64,000 nucleotides of DNA from Streptomyces fodineus (GTDB lineage Bacteria > Actinomycetota > Actinomycetes > Streptomycetales > Streptomycetaceae), in assembly GCF_001735805.1 (NCBI RefSeq), contig NZ_CP017248.1:1550001-1614000 (forward strand). The letters are read 5' to 3'. The notes beneath the pieces are model-generated. The model saw only the letters and a list, made by a program, of their open reading frames with translations. It was not told the DNA's origin and made no database searches. Shown piece by piece: positions 41,691 through 50,831 of this stretch (positions are counted from its first letter, which is position 1; each line of letters starts with the position of its first letter). Both the position numbers and the translations under genes were made by a program.

Positions 41691-42464
41691 ATGACCCTCA
41701 CACAAGCCGACGTCGACCTCGAGATCGCCGCCCAGCGCGCCGCGTACGAGAAGGGCGTGGCCGACGGCGCCCCCGTAGAGCACCACCCGCGCCGCGACTA
41801 CGCGCCCTACCGCTCCTCCGCGCTCCGCCACCCCAAGCACCCCCTGGTCGCCATCGACACCGCTCACGACCCGGAACTGGTGGAGCTGCACTCCCCCGCC
41901 TTCGGCGAGCGCGACATCACCGGGATCGACAACGATCTCACCCGGCACCACCGCGGCGAGCCCGTAGGCCAGCGGATCACCGTCTCCGGGCGGCTGCTGG
42001 ACCGCGCCGGGCGCCCGGTGCGCGGGCAGCTGATCGAGATCTGGCAGGCCAACTCGGCCGGCCGCTACGCCCATCAGCGCGAGCAGCACGACGCCCCGCT
42101 CGACCCGAACTTCACCGGCGCCGGCCGCACCCTCACCGACGCCGAGGGCCGCTACCACTTCACCACCATCCAGCCCGGCCCCTATCCCTGGCGCAACCAC
42201 GTGGGTGCCTGGCGCCCGGCCCACATCCACTTCTCGGTGTTCGGCACGGCGTTCACGCAGCGGTTGGTGACGCAGATGTACTTCCCGAACGACCCGCTCT
42301 TCCCGTACGACCCGATCCTGCAGTCGGTGACGGACAACGCGGCCCGGCAGCGGCTGGTCGCCACCTACGACCACGGCCTGTCGGTGCCGGAGTTCTCGCT
42401 CGGCTACCACTGGGACATCGTGCTGGACGGACCGGCCGCCACCTGGGTCGAAGAAGGACGTTGA
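41691..42464 (+). CDS. pcaH: Protocatechuate 3,4-dioxygenase beta subunit
   Basis: A 257-residue intradiol dioxygenase subunit carrying the non-haem Fe(III) site: Tyr in NSAGRYAHQ (about 125), Tyr in GPYPWRNH, and the two His in RPAHIHFSVFG. It cleaves protocatechuate between the hydroxyls to 3-carboxy-cis,cis-muconate. The start is the ATG at 41691, which overlaps the stop of the remnant frame. Length agrees with the family (about 240-260). Confidence 0.96.
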   Translation: MTLTQADVDLEIAAQRAAYEKGVADGAPVEHHPRRDYAPYRSSALRHPKHPLVAIDTAHDPELVELHSPAFGERDITGIDNDLTRHHRGEPVGQRITVSGRLLDRAGRPVRGQLIEIWQANSAGRYAHQREQHDAPLDPNFTGAGRTLTDAEGRYHFTTIQPGPYPWRNHVGAWRPAHIHFSVFGTAFTQRLVTQMYFPNDPLFPYDPILQSVTDNAARQRLVATYDHGLSVPEFSLGYHWDIVLDGPAATWVEEGR

Positions 42465-42469
42465 CCGCC

Positions 42470-43072
42470 ATGACGAAGATCGACACCAGCAGCCCGGAGC
42501 AGGTGCTGCCCACCCCGTCCCACACGGTCGGCCCCTTCTACGGCTACGCCCTGCCCTTCCGCGGCGGCGAGGAGATCGCCCCGCTGGGCCACCCGGACGT
42601 GATCACCGTGCACGGGTACGTCCTGGACGGCGAGGGCAGGCCGCTGCCGGACGCCCTCGTCGAGCTGTGGGGTCCGCACCCCGACGGCACGGTGCCGCAG
42701 GTGGACGGCTCCATCCGGCGCGACCCGGCCACCGGCGGCTATCTCGGCCGTAACGGCGTGGAGTACACCGGCTGGGGCCGCGTCCAGACCGACGCCGACG
42801 GCCACTGGTACGCCCGTACGCTCCGGCCCGGCGCCCGGGGCCGCAACGCGCCGTACCTCAGCGTCTGTGTCTTTGCGCGCGGCCTGCTCGTGCACCTGTT
42901 CACCCGGATCTACCTGCCGGGCGACGAGGCCGCGCTCGCCGCCGACCCGCTGCTCACCCGGGTGGGCGACCGGCGCGACACGCTGATCGCCGGCGACGAG
43001 GGCCCGGGCACCTACCGTTTCGACATCCGCCTTCAGGGCGAAGGCGAGACGGTCTTCCTGGAGTACCGGTGA
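42470..43072 (+). CDS. pcaG: Protocatechuate 3,4-dioxygenase alpha subunit
   Basis: A 200-residue subunit with the intradiol fold but without the iron ligands, as expected for alpha subunits: PSHTVGPFYGYALPF, VTVHGYVLDGEGRPLPDALVELW-like and APYLSVCVFARGLLVHLFTRIY. The ATG at 42470 is preferred over the TTG at 42461, because AAGGA is only two bases from the TTG but well placed for the ATG. It overlaps pcaB by four bases (GTGA). Confidence 0.94.
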   Translation: MTKIDTSSPEQVLPTPSHTVGPFYGYALPFRGGEEIAPLGHPDVITVHGYVLDGEGRPLPDALVELWGPHPDGTVPQVDGSIRRDPATGGYLGRNGVEYTGWGRVQTDADGHWYARTLRPGARGRNAPYLSVCVFARGLLVHLFTRIYLPGDEAALAADPLLTRVGDRRDTLIAGDEGPGTYRFDIRLQGEGETVFLEYR

Positions 43073-44427
43073 CTCCCCCGCCCTTCGCGCGGGAGGTCCC
43101 CCCGGACGACAGCGACAGCGGCCTGCTCGCCGCCGGCTGGGCCGGCTGCCCGGCCGCGCGTGCGACCGGTGACACCGCGTATCTGCGGGCCTTGCTGGCC
43201 GCCGAGGCCGCGCTGACCCGCGCCCAGGCCACGCTCGGACTCGCCCCGGCCGGAGCCGCCGAGGCGGTGACGGAGGCCGCCGACCCCGCCCGCTTCGACG
43301 TACGCTCCCTCGCCGAACGCGCCCGCGGCGGGGGCAACCCGGTGATCCCGCTCGTCGCGGACCTCACCGCGGCGGTGGGCGAGCCGTACGGCGCGTACGT
43401 GCACCGGGGCGCGACCAGTCAGGACATCCTGGACACCGCGACCATGCTGGTCGCCGCGCGCGCCCTGGACCTGCTCCTCGCCGACCTCGCCCGCACCGAG
43501 CGCGCGCTGGCCCGGCTGGCAGCCGCACACCGGGACACGCCGATGCCGGGCCGTACGCTCACCCAGCACGCGGTGCCGACGACATTCGGTCTGAAGGCGG
43601 CCGGCTGGCGCTCGCTGGTGCTGGACGCCCGGGACCGCAGCACCGCGGTGCGACGGGCGTTGCCCGCCCAACTGGGCGGAGCCGCCGGGACCTTGGCCGC
43701 CTTCGAGGCGTACGGCGCCGAGGACGGGGCCGCGCTGACGGCGGCGTTCGCCCGCGAAGTCGGCCTGGCCGCAGCGCCGTTGCCCTGGCACACCCTGCGC
43801 ACCCCCGTCGCCGACCTGGCCGGCTGCCTCGCCTTCACCACCGGGGCCCTGGGCAAGATCGGCGAGGATGTGCTGACGCTGTCGCGCACCGAGATCGGCG
43901 AGGTGAGCGAGGGCAGCGGCGGCGGTTCGTCCGCGATGCCGCACAAGGTCAATCCCGTGCGCTCCACGCTTCTCGCGGCGGCGGCCCGCCGCGCCCCGCA
44001 GCTCGCGGCCACCTTGTACGGCTGTGTCGCCGCCGGGGACGAACGGCCGGCCGGAGCCTGGCACGCCGAGTGGGAGCCGCTGCGCGACCTGCTCCGGCTG
44101 GCCGGCGGCGCGGCCCGGGACGCGGCCGAACTCGTCGAGGGCCTGCGCGTGCGCCCCGAGACCATGCGCCGCAACCTGGACCTCACGCGTGGCCTGATCG
44201 TCTCCGAGCGGCTGTCCGCCGTCCTTGCACCCCGCCTCGGCCGCGCCCGGGCCAGGGAGCTGCTCACCGAAGTGGCTCACCGCGCCCATGCCGAGGACCG
44301 TCCACTGAGTGAACTCCTAGCGACAGAGCCGGAGTTGAAGGACATGGACTTGGCCGCTCTCGCCGATCCCGCGCAGTACACCGGTCTCGCCGGAGCCCTC
44401 ACCGATCGTGCCCTGGAGCGACGTTGA
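43069..44427 (+). CDS. pcaB: 3-carboxy-cis,cis-muconate cycloisomerase
   Basis: A 452-residue member of the fumarase/aspartase superfamily. The signature loop is GSSAMPHKVNPVRS (about residue 288), and HRGATSQDILDTA (about 118) gives the other catalytic block. It converts 3-carboxymuconate to gamma-carboxymuconolactone. The GTG at 43069 overlaps pcaG; its TGA overlaps the TTG of pcaL. Length is normal. Confidence 0.95.
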   Translation: MTPPPFAREVPPDDSDSGLLAAGWAGCPAARATGDTAYLRALLAAEAALTRAQATLGLAPAGAAEAVTEAADPARFDVRSLAERARGGGNPVIPLVADLTAAVGEPYGAYVHRGATSQDILDTATMLVAARALDLLLADLARTERALARLAAAHRDTPMPGRTLTQHAVPTTFGLKAAGWRSLVLDARDRSTAVRRALPAQLGGAAGTLAAFEAYGAEDGAALTAAFAREVGLAAAPLPWHTLRTPVADLAGCLAFTTGALGKIGEDVLTLSRTEIGEVSEGSGGGSSAMPHKVNPVRSTLLAAAARRAPQLAATLYGCVAAGDERPAGAWHAEWEPLRDLLRLAGGAARDAAELVEGLRVRPETMRRNLDLTRGLIVSERLSAVLAPRLGRARARELLTEVAHRAHAEDRPLSELLATEPELKDMDLAALADPAQYTGLAGALTDRALERR

Positions 44428-45551
44428 CCGCAAAACTCCTCAACCACCTGGAAGAAGGACCGGCTTCGGCTCCCCCGCTGCTGCTGGGACCGTCGCTCGG
44501 CACCTCGTACGCCCTGTGGGACGCGGTCGCGCCCGAGCTGGCGGCCGGCCGCCGGGTGGTGCGCTGGGACCTGCCGGGGCACGGTGGGTCGGCGCCGGAC
44601 CTGATCGGGCCGGGCGCGACCGTCGGCGACCTCGCCGCGCTGGTGCTGTCCCTCGCCGACGCGCTCGGCATCGACCGGTTCGCCTATGCGGGCGTCTCCC
44701 TCGGCGGCGCCGTCGGCCTCCATCTGGCCGTGCACCACCCCGACCGGCTGACCTCCCTGGCGGTGCTGTGCTCCTCCGCCCATTTCGGCGACGGCACGGC
44801 CTGGCGGGAGCGGGCGGAACGGGTGCGCCGGGAGGGCATGGAGTGGCTGGTGGAGAGCGCCGAGGCGCGCTGGTTCACCCCCGGCTTCACCGTGCCCAGG
44901 CTGGTCCGGGACCACCGGGAGGCCGATCCGGAGGCGTATGCCGCCTGCTGCGAGGCGCTCGCCGGGTACGACCTGCGGGACCGGCTCGGCGACATCGCCG
45001 TACCGACGCTCCTCGTGGCGGGCAAGCAGGATCCCGCGACACCGCCCGCGCATCTGCGGGAGATCGCCGACGCCGTGCCCGGCTCGACGCTCGTGGAGCT
45101 GCCCGGCGCATCCCATCTGGCACCCGCGCAGTGCCCGCGGGCCGTGCTGACCGCGCTGCGCACCCAGTTCGACGGGCCGCCGGCGCGCGGGACGGCGGTG
45201 CGCCGGGAGGTGCTGGGCGACGCGCACGTGGACCGGGCACAGGACCGGCAGACGCCGTTCACCGCCCGGTTCCACGACTTCATCTCCCGCTACGCCTGGG
45301 GCGAGATCTGGACCGACCCCACACTGTCCCGCCGCGAGCGCAGCATGATCACACTGACCGCGCTGGTCGCCCGCGGTCACTACGACGAGCTGGCACTGCA
45401 TGTCCGGGCGGCGCGGCGCATCGGGTTGGCGCCGGAGGAGATCGGCGCGGTGCTGCTGCAGACCGCCGTGTACTGCGGGGTGCCGGCCGCCAACTCCGCG
45501 TTTACGACGGCCCAGCGGGTCCTCGCCGAGGAGGACGAAGGCAAGGGCTGA
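44424..45551 (+). CDS. pcaL: Fused 3-oxoadipate enol-lactonase / 4-carboxymuconolactone decarboxylase
   Basis: A 375-residue fusion. Residues 1-250 are the alpha/beta-hydrolase lactonase (PcaD) with Ser92 in AGVSLGG, Asp203 in GKQDP and His231 in GASH. Residues about 255-370 are the decarboxylase (PcaC): SRYAWGEIWTDPTLSRRERS, RGHYDELALHVRAA, TAVYCGVPAAN. PcaC decarboxylates the lactone and PcaD hydrolyses the product to 3-oxoadipate; the fusion is known in actinomycetes. The start is a TTG at 44424 that overlaps the pcaB stop. It ends the operon. Confidence 0.95.
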   Translation: MTAKLLNHLEEGPASAPPLLLGPSLGTSYALWDAVAPELAAGRRVVRWDLPGHGGSAPDLIGPGATVGDLAALVLSLADALGIDRFAYAGVSLGGAVGLHLAVHHPDRLTSLAVLCSSAHFGDGTAWRERAERVRREGMEWLVESAEARWFTPGFTVPRLVRDHREADPEAYAACCEALAGYDLRDRLGDIAVPTLLVAGKQDPATPPAHLREIADAVPGSTLVELPGASHLAPAQCPRAVLTALRTQFDGPPARGTAVRREVLGDAHVDRAQDRQTPFTARFHDFISRYAWGEIWTDPTLSRRERSMITLTALVARGHYDELALHVRAARRIGLAPEEIGAVLLQTAVYCGVPAANSAFTTAQRVLAEEDEGKG

Positions 45552-45609
45552 GGGTGACCCTGCTGGGCGTAGCGTCAACAGCACCTCCCTCGCGGCGCCG
45601 AGCCGTGCC

Positions 45610-45615
45610 TAGGGT
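45610..45615 (+). promoter_or_regulatory. -10 element of a leaderless promoter for the SDR gene
   Basis: TAGGGT is six bases before the ATG at 45622, so transcription would start at or next to the start codon. No clear -35. Confidence 0.5.
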
Positions 45616-45621
45616 GGAAAC

Positions 45622-46413
45622 ATGTCCACCATTCTGATCACCGGCGCCACCTCGGGGCTCGGCCGGTACGTCGCCTTCGAACTGGTCCGTGCCGGCCATG
45701 TCGTCCTCGCCCATGGCCGCGACCGGGCGCGCACCGAGCAGCTGGTCGCGGAGCTGCGCACCGAGGGCCGGGCCGAGGGGTTCGTCGCCGACCTGGCCCG
45801 CCTCGCCGAGGTGCGCGAACTGGGCGCCCGGGTCGGCGCGGCACATCCCGACCTCGACGTGCTGATCAACAACGCGGGGATCGGCGGCGGTACGCCCGGT
45901 TCCGGGCGGGAGCTGAGCGCCGACGGACATGAGCTGCGGCTCGCCGTGAACTACCTCGCGCCCGTCGTCCTCACCCGGTCGCTGCTGCCGGTCCTGCGGG
46001 CCAACGCGCCGGCCCGGATCGTGAACGTCGGCTCGGCCGGCCAGGAACCCCTCGACTTCACCGACCCGGAGCTCACCCGCGGCTACAGCGGTTGGTCGGC
46101 GTACTGGCGCAGCAAGTTCGCCCTCGCCGCCCACACCTTCACGCTCGCCGGGGAACTCGCGGACACCGGGGTGTCGGTGAACGTCCTCCACCCCGCCACC
46201 TACATGGACACGGCGATGGTCCGCGAGAGCGACATCACCCCGCGGAACTCGGTCGCCGACGGCGCCCGGGGCGTGCTGGCGCTGGCCACCCAGGAGGCGG
46301 GCAGCGGGGGGTACTTCGACGGGACGCGGCCGGCTCGGGCGCACGAGGAGACGTACGACCCGGAGGTACGCAGGCGATTGGCGGCGGTCACGGAGCAGTT
46401 GCTGACGGTGTGA
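45622..46413 (+). CDS. Short-chain dehydrogenase/reductase
   Basis: A 263-residue classical-type SDR: cofactor motif TGATSGLGRYVAFEL (residues 7-21), NNAGIGG (about 79), active-site Ser and the Tyr-x3-Lys as YWRSKFALAAH (about 155). NADP preference is suggested by HGRDRARTEQ after the second strand. The substrate is unknown. It starts 70 bases after pcaL but has its own promoter, so it is probably not part of the pca operon. Confidence 0.88.
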   Translation: MSTILITGATSGLGRYVAFELVRAGHVVLAHGRDRARTEQLVAELRTEGRAEGFVADLARLAEVRELGARVGAAHPDLDVLINNAGIGGGTPGSGRELSADGHELRLAVNYLAPVVLTRSLLPVLRANAPARIVNVGSAGQEPLDFTDPELTRGYSGWSAYWRSKFALAAHTFTLAGELADTGVSVNVLHPATYMDTAMVRESDITPRNSVADGARGVLALATQEAGSGGYFDGTRPARAHEETYDPEVRRRLAAVTEQLLTV

Positions 46414-46428
46414 GTGCTCACGGTGTGG

Positions 46429-46569
46429 GGTCGACCGTATGGCGCCGACGGTATGCAATTTGACGGTATGCGATATACGGCCGACCGCGGCCTACGTATT
46501 GCATACGGTCGACCGAATATCGTCGCCCGCCCAACCGTCGACCACATATCGTCGCCCGCCCAACCGTCG
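46429..46569. repeat. Cluster of palindromic and tandem repeats at the end of a truncated regulator gene
   Basis: GGTCGACCGTAT (46429-46440) is perfectly inverted at 46503-46514; nested inside, GTATGCAAT (46451-46459) is inverted at 46498-46506. Next to this, a 24-bp unit beginning ATATCGTCGCCCGCCC repeats at 46517-46540 and 46546-46569 (29-bp period). The region is less GC-rich than its flanks. GTCGAC and GCATACG/CGTATGC words of the same kind recur within the GH13 gene at 60433-60600. Confidence 0.75.
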
Positions 46570-46574
46570 TCCGC

Positions 46575-49259
46575 CTACCGCAGCCCCCGCCCCGTCTCCA
46601 GCACCTCCCTCGCCTGCGCCACAAGCCCCTCCGCACCGCAGGCCCGGGCCAGGTCCAGGCCCCGGTTGAGTTCCATGACCGAGCGGGCGGCGATGCCGTA
46701 CTCCACGCGGGCCGCCGCGTGTTCGTACTGGCAGGGTGAGGCCTCCAGGTAGGTGACGGCCTGGGCGGCGAGCTGGACCGCGCGCCCGCCGGTCTCCAGG
46801 GCGGCGGCGCAGCGCAGGGCCTCGCCGATGGCCGTGTCCGTGCCGAAGCGTTCGGCCTGCCTGCGGGCGTCGGCGGCGAGCTGCGCCGCACGGTCCGGGT
46901 TCTGGTCGGCGAGGGCCTTGGCGAGGTCGATCGACCAGGACGAGAGGACCGGGTTGTGGCCGCCGCGGGAGGCGGCCGTCTTCTCGGCGGCCTCCAGTTC
47001 GTGGATGCCGTCCTCGGTGCGGCCCACGGCGAGCAGCAGCCGGCCGCGGACGCAGCGGATGTCGGGAAGCACGATCGTCGAGGGGTAGGGCGGTGCGAAG
47101 CCGTACTGTTCGGCGATCGACCAGGCCTCGTCGATGCGGCCGCGCGCCAGCAGGGTGTCGACCAGTCCGCAGGTCGCCGACCAGTACAGCGGCAGGCGGC
47201 GGCCCACGCGTTCGGCGAGGACCAGGGCCTCGCGCAGGGTGGACTCCGCGTCGCGCAGCCGGCCCTGCCTTCGATAGGCGAGGCCCAGGAAGGCGTTGGC
47301 GAGGGAGAGGTGGCCGCCGCGCCAGCCGGTGGTGGTGTAGGCGCGCAGGGCCTCGGCGAAGAGACTCTCGGCGCGGTCGAGCCGGTCGGCGTAGGCGTAC
47401 GCGCTGCCGAGCATCATCAGCAGCTCGATGCCCCACTCCTGGTCGGTCCAGCCGAGGCCGGGCGCGAGGCGACCGTTGATCAGGGCGCGGTCGCACAGCT
47501 CCAGGACCTCGTCGGCGCTCTCGCCGTGGGTCATGGCGTCGAAGCCGCGCAGGATGAGCAGGGCGCGTTCGGCGTTGTCGCGACCGGCGCAGGTGCTCGC
47601 GAGCTCGGCCAGGCGCCGGGAGCGGGCCGGGGAGACGGTCTCGCCGTGGATGCCCTCCCACATGAACTGCACGGCCTGCAGCCGCAACTTGACGGGTCCT
47701 GGCTCGTGCCGTGCGGCCTCGACCTCGATGGTGCGGACGGCCTCCTCCAGCTGGTCGTTGTGGAGCAGCGCCTGGGAGAGCCGGACCACCGCGTCGACCC
47801 GCCGGTCGCCGTCGAGGCCGGGCACGCCGAGGGCGTGCTGGAGGTGTTCGATGGTGACGGCGGGTGCCGTGAGCAGGGTGGCGCAGCCCAGTTCGTACAG
47901 GACGTGTGCGTGGACCTCGGGGAGCGGCGGTTCCTGCAGGGCGCGTTCGAGGCAGGTGCGGGCCGCGTCGGGGGCGCCGACGGCGAGGTGTTCGCGGGCG
48001 GCCTCGCGCAGCTGCTCGACGAGTTCCTCGTCGCCGTCCGGATGCACCTTCAGCAGGTGCCGGGCGGCCTGGGAGGCGCCGCGTCCCAGCTCGGTGATGA
48101 TCTGTGCGGCGACGCCGTGCATGGCGGTGCACACGCCGGACGGGATGGAGTTGTAGACGGCGGTGGCGATGAGCGGGTGGACGAACTCCAGCTCGCCCTC
48201 CTCGCGTTCGGCGCCGGCCACGCGTTCGGGCTCGGTGAGGATGCGGGCGGCGCACAGCAGGTCGGCGCAGTGCCCGGCGATGGCCTCGTCCATGGTGGCG
48301 AGGCGGGCGACCATGTCGACGGTGATGCCGGTGCCGAGGATGGCGGCGGCCCAGGCGAACTGGGTGGCCTCCAGGCCGAGTTCCTTGAGCCGGTCGACCA
48401 GTCCGCCACCCCGTGCGGCGCGGTTGAGGGCGCGCAGTTCGCCGGCCCGGGCCTCGACCGGCTGGACTTCGCTGTCCTGCACCTTGGCGAGGAGTTCGAC
48501 GGTCTCGTAGGGGTTGCCCGCGGTGACGGCCCAGACCTCGCGGCAGAACGCGTCGTCGGCGTGCCGGCCGAGGGTGGCGCGGGTGAGCCCCGCCGCGGCG
48601 TCGGGCGTGAGGGCCCTGAGGTTGGTGACGGGGCGGCCCGCTGCGGCGGCCACCGCGTCGAGGTGGCGGGCGCTGTCACCGCTGACCTCGCCGGGGCGGC
48701 GGGCGACCACGACCAGCACGGACAGGTCGTCCAGACGTTCGGCGAACGCGGCGAGCCAGCGCAGGGTCTCCGTGTCGGCCCAGTGCGCGTCGTCGATCAG
48801 CAGCACGAGCGGCCACTCGCGGCGGGCGAGCCGGCGTACGGCCGCGACGAGTCCGTCGCACACGTACTGCGGGTCGGCGTTGCCCTCCTGCGGGTCGGCT
48901 ATGCCGAGGGCGGGACCGGCGATGTCGTACCAGTCGCCGAGGTACTCGCGCGCCTCCTCCGGCAGTAAGGACAGCAGTGCGGGCTGGAGCAGCTGCCGTA
49001 CCACGTTGAACGGGACGGACTTCAGGGTTTCCGCGCCGCGCGCGGACCACACGGCGCAGCCGCGGCGCTCGGCGATGCGGCGTGTCTCGGCCAGCAGGGC
49101 GGTCTTGCCGATTCCCGCCTCGCCGCGCAGGACCAGCAGACTCCCCGCGGACGACTGGTCGGCGCACAGGAGCTCCAGTGCCTGTGCGACGGTGGCGATC
49201 TCCGCGTCCCGCTCCCACAGGGAAGCCGCGGCGGGCCCCGGCGGCCGTCCCTCCGTCAT
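46575..49259 (-). CDS. Large ATPase regulator (LAL type) lacking the C-terminal LuxR helix-turn-helix
   Basis: An 894-residue protein of the LuxR/LAL (MalT-like STAND) kind. GEAGIGKT (46-53) is Walker A and VLLIDDAHWAD (about 137) Walker B, followed by a winged region and long TPR-like helical repeats. Ordinary LAL regulators end with a 60-residue LuxR HTH (LTPSERRVAELAA-type); here the protein stops at AREVLETGRGLR, just where the HTH should begin. Downstream DNA is the repeat cluster, with no HTH in any frame. The start is the ATG at 49259 with GGGAGG upstream. It may be a truncated gene, or an ATPase that acts without binding DNA itself. Confidence 0.88.
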   Translation of the reverse strand: MTEGRPPGPAAASLWERDAEIATVAQALELLCADQSSAGSLLVLRGEAGIGKTALLAETRRIAERRGCAVWSARGAETLKSVPFNVVRQLLQPALLSLLPEEAREYLGDWYDIAGPALGIADPQEGNADPQYVCDGLVAAVRRLARREWPLVLLIDDAHWADTETLRWLAAFAERLDDLSVLVVVARRPGEVSGDSARHLDAVAAAAGRPVTNLRALTPDAAAGLTRATLGRHADDAFCREVWAVTAGNPYETVELLAKVQDSEVQPVEARAGELRALNRAARGGGLVDRLKELGLEATQFAWAAAILGTGITVDMVARLATMDEAIAGHCADLLCAARILTEPERVAGAEREEGELEFVHPLIATAVYNSIPSGVCTAMHGVAAQIITELGRGASQAARHLLKVHPDGDEELVEQLREAAREHLAVGAPDAARTCLERALQEPPLPEVHAHVLYELGCATLLTAPAVTIEHLQHALGVPGLDGDRRVDAVVRLSQALLHNDQLEEAVRTIEVEAARHEPGPVKLRLQAVQFMWEGIHGETVSPARSRRLAELASTCAGRDNAERALLILRGFDAMTHGESADEVLELCDRALINGRLAPGLGWTDQEWGIELLMMLGSAYAYADRLDRAESLFAEALRAYTTTGWRGGHLSLANAFLGLAYRRQGRLRDAESTLREALVLAERVGRRLPLYWSATCGLVDTLLARGRIDEAWSIAEQYGFAPPYPSTIVLPDIRCVRGRLLLAVGRTEDGIHELEAAEKTAASRGGHNPVLSSWSIDLAKALADQNPDRAAQLAADARRQAERFGTDTAIGEALRCAAALETGGRAVQLAAQAVTYLEASPCQYEHAAARVEYGIAARSVMELNRGLDLARACGAEGLVAQAREVLETGRGLR

Positions 49260-49642
49260 CCCGTTACCTCCCCAGGTCGCCCGAATGACGTACAGAGCAC
49301 GAGCGTAGCCGTCCGGTGGGGTGTGTGGTGCTCCGTCGGGGCAGCTGTTGCCCCCCTGGGTGAAAGTGGGTGCGGTCAGGCGACGCGCCTGCGGCCGGAG
49401 CGGCCGGTCAGCAGCGGACGGGGCGTCAACCACGCCGTCACACAGCCTTTTTCGGCGTCCGAACGCATCCGCGCGGGCCGGGGGTGCGCGCGAGGCGTAC
49501 GCCTCCGTGATCTCGACGCGACAGTGATCGGGAGCCGTTGGCCGGCGGTGGAGGAAAATTCCCTGCGCCGAAATGTCCGGTCCGGCCGTTTGGCGGCGGA
49601 TCCTCTCATCCCGCTTTCACTGTCGCCTCATACGGTGGGGGC
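49260..49642. other. Divergent intergenic region of 383 bases
   Basis: It holds the promoters of the LAL regulator and the DUF2510 gene. A short ACGCCG...TTTTT-CGGCGT dyad lies near 49432-49458, and TACGGT (49631-49636) is a -10 six bases before the ATG at 49643, giving a leaderless mRNA. Nothing else was recognised. Confidence 0.5.
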
Positions 49643-50704
49643 ATGACGCAGGTGACTCCCCCCGGGTGGTACCCCGACCCCGGGCAGACGAACGACGGTC
49701 CGCCCACCGAGCGCTGGTGGGACGGCAAGGCCTGGACGGACCAGACCCGCCCCGCCGGGACGGCCGCCACATGGGGTCCCCCGCCGCAGCCGGCGCACCC
49801 GGCGGCGCCCTCGGCTCCCCCCGCGTACGGCGCGCAGCCCGGGTATCCGGTGAATCCGGGCTACCCTGTCCCGCCCCCGGCCGGGCCCCGGCGCGGGCTG
49901 CGCAACGGCATAGCCGTCGCGGTGGCGGCCGCGGTACTGGCGTGCATCGGAGTCGGCGTGTACCTCCTCGCCGGGGGCCACGACGGCGGCAGCGCCGACC
50001 GGGCCGGGTCGCGGCCGGGAGCCGCGGACGGGCAGAACGGCGGGCCGGGCGGATCCGGGGGGTCGAAGGGCCCCGGAGGACCGGGCGGTTCGGGCGGCTT
50101 CGGTGGTCCCGGCGGGTCCGGTGGGTCCGGTGGGGCCTCGCCGTCGCCCAACCAGTCCGAGGCACCCAAGGTCAAGGGCGGCGGCACGGTGCCGGACCCG
50201 GTCAGCGGCATCAGCCTGCCGGTGCCCAAGGGCTGGACCGGGCAGACGATCAGCGTCGGCGCGCAGGTGACCTCGGACGACTCCTACAAGTGCCCGGGCA
50301 ACTCCGCCCAGACCTGCACCTCGGGCGGCGCCTACTCGGCTCCGGCCGAGGCGCTGGGCACCAAGGGTGACACGGCCGAGCAGGTCGCGAAGGCGGACAT
50401 CGCGGCCAACGCCAAGGAGTCCTACGGCGGCACCACCTACGGCAGCATCACCGCGCACCAGGAGCTGGGCTCCGGGGCCGTGACGGTGGCCGGGCAGAAG
50501 GGGTACATGGTGCGCTGGAAGACGGTCACCAGCAAGGGCGCCGACGGGTACGTGGAGTCGGTCGCCTTCCCCTCGCCCGACAACGCCAAGCGGATCGTGG
50601 TGGTGCGCTTCGGCATCGACGTCGGGCAGCAGACGTCGGTCATCGACGAGATCCTCAAGGGGATCAAGGTCTCGTCCGGCAGCGGGAACGGCCAGGACAT
50701 CTGA
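49643..50704 (+). CDS. DUF2510 membrane-anchored protein with Gly-rich linker
   Basis: A 353-residue protein. Residues about 5-40 are a DUF2510 motif (PPGWYPDPGQ, RWWDGKAWTDQTRP), then a Pro-rich cytoplasmic stretch and one membrane helix (about 90-112, GIAVAVAAAVLACIGVGVYL). Outside lies a Gly/Ser/Pro-rich spacer of about 50 residues and a C-terminal beta-rich domain (VPDPVSGISLPVPKGWTGQT to the end), which contains two Cys (YKCPG, AQTCTS). It is probably a surface or wall-sensing protein; function unknown. A second DUF2510 protein is encoded at 54651-55517. Confidence 0.8.
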   Translation: MTQVTPPGWYPDPGQTNDGPPTERWWDGKAWTDQTRPAGTAATWGPPPQPAHPAAPSAPPAYGAQPGYPVNPGYPVPPPAGPRRGLRNGIAVAVAAAVLACIGVGVYLLAGGHDGGSADRAGSRPGAADGQNGGPGGSGGSKGPGGPGGSGGFGGPGGSGGSGGASPSPNQSEAPKVKGGGTVPDPVSGISLPVPKGWTGQTISVGAQVTSDDSYKCPGNSAQTCTSGGAYSAPAEALGTKGDTAEQVAKADIAANAKESYGGTTYGSITAHQELGSGAVTVAGQKGYMVRWKTVTSKGADGYVESVAFPSPDNAKRIVVVRFGIDVGQQTSVIDEILKGIKVSSGSGNGQDI

Positions 50705-50733
50705 CCGCCGCGACCGCGGCCGGGCACGTGGTG

Positions 50734-50782
50734 CCGGCCGGGTGGGGCTCCCCTCCGCTCAAGAGGAGTCCCACCCGGCCGG
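50734..50782. terminator. Bidirectional terminator hairpin
   Basis: Perfect 13-bp arms CCGGCCGGGTGGG (50734-50746) and CCCACCCGGCCGG (50770-50782), with partial pairing continuing into the loop. It separates the convergent DUF2510 and TetR genes. Confidence 0.75.
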
Positions 50783-50831
50783 GGGTGCGCGCCGCCCCCG
50801 TCCCCACGGTGCGGCGCGGGCAGGTCACCGT

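Noticed and set aside
41581..41694. The C-terminal 40 codons of the pcaF-remnant frame as a real protein tail
   Set aside because: The DNA here is an interspersed intergenic repeat with hairpins, so the frame is accidental.
46414..46575. A CRISPR-like repeat at the 29-bp-period tandem units
   Set aside because: Only two units with a 5-base gap and no spacers or cas genes; it is a simple tandem duplication.
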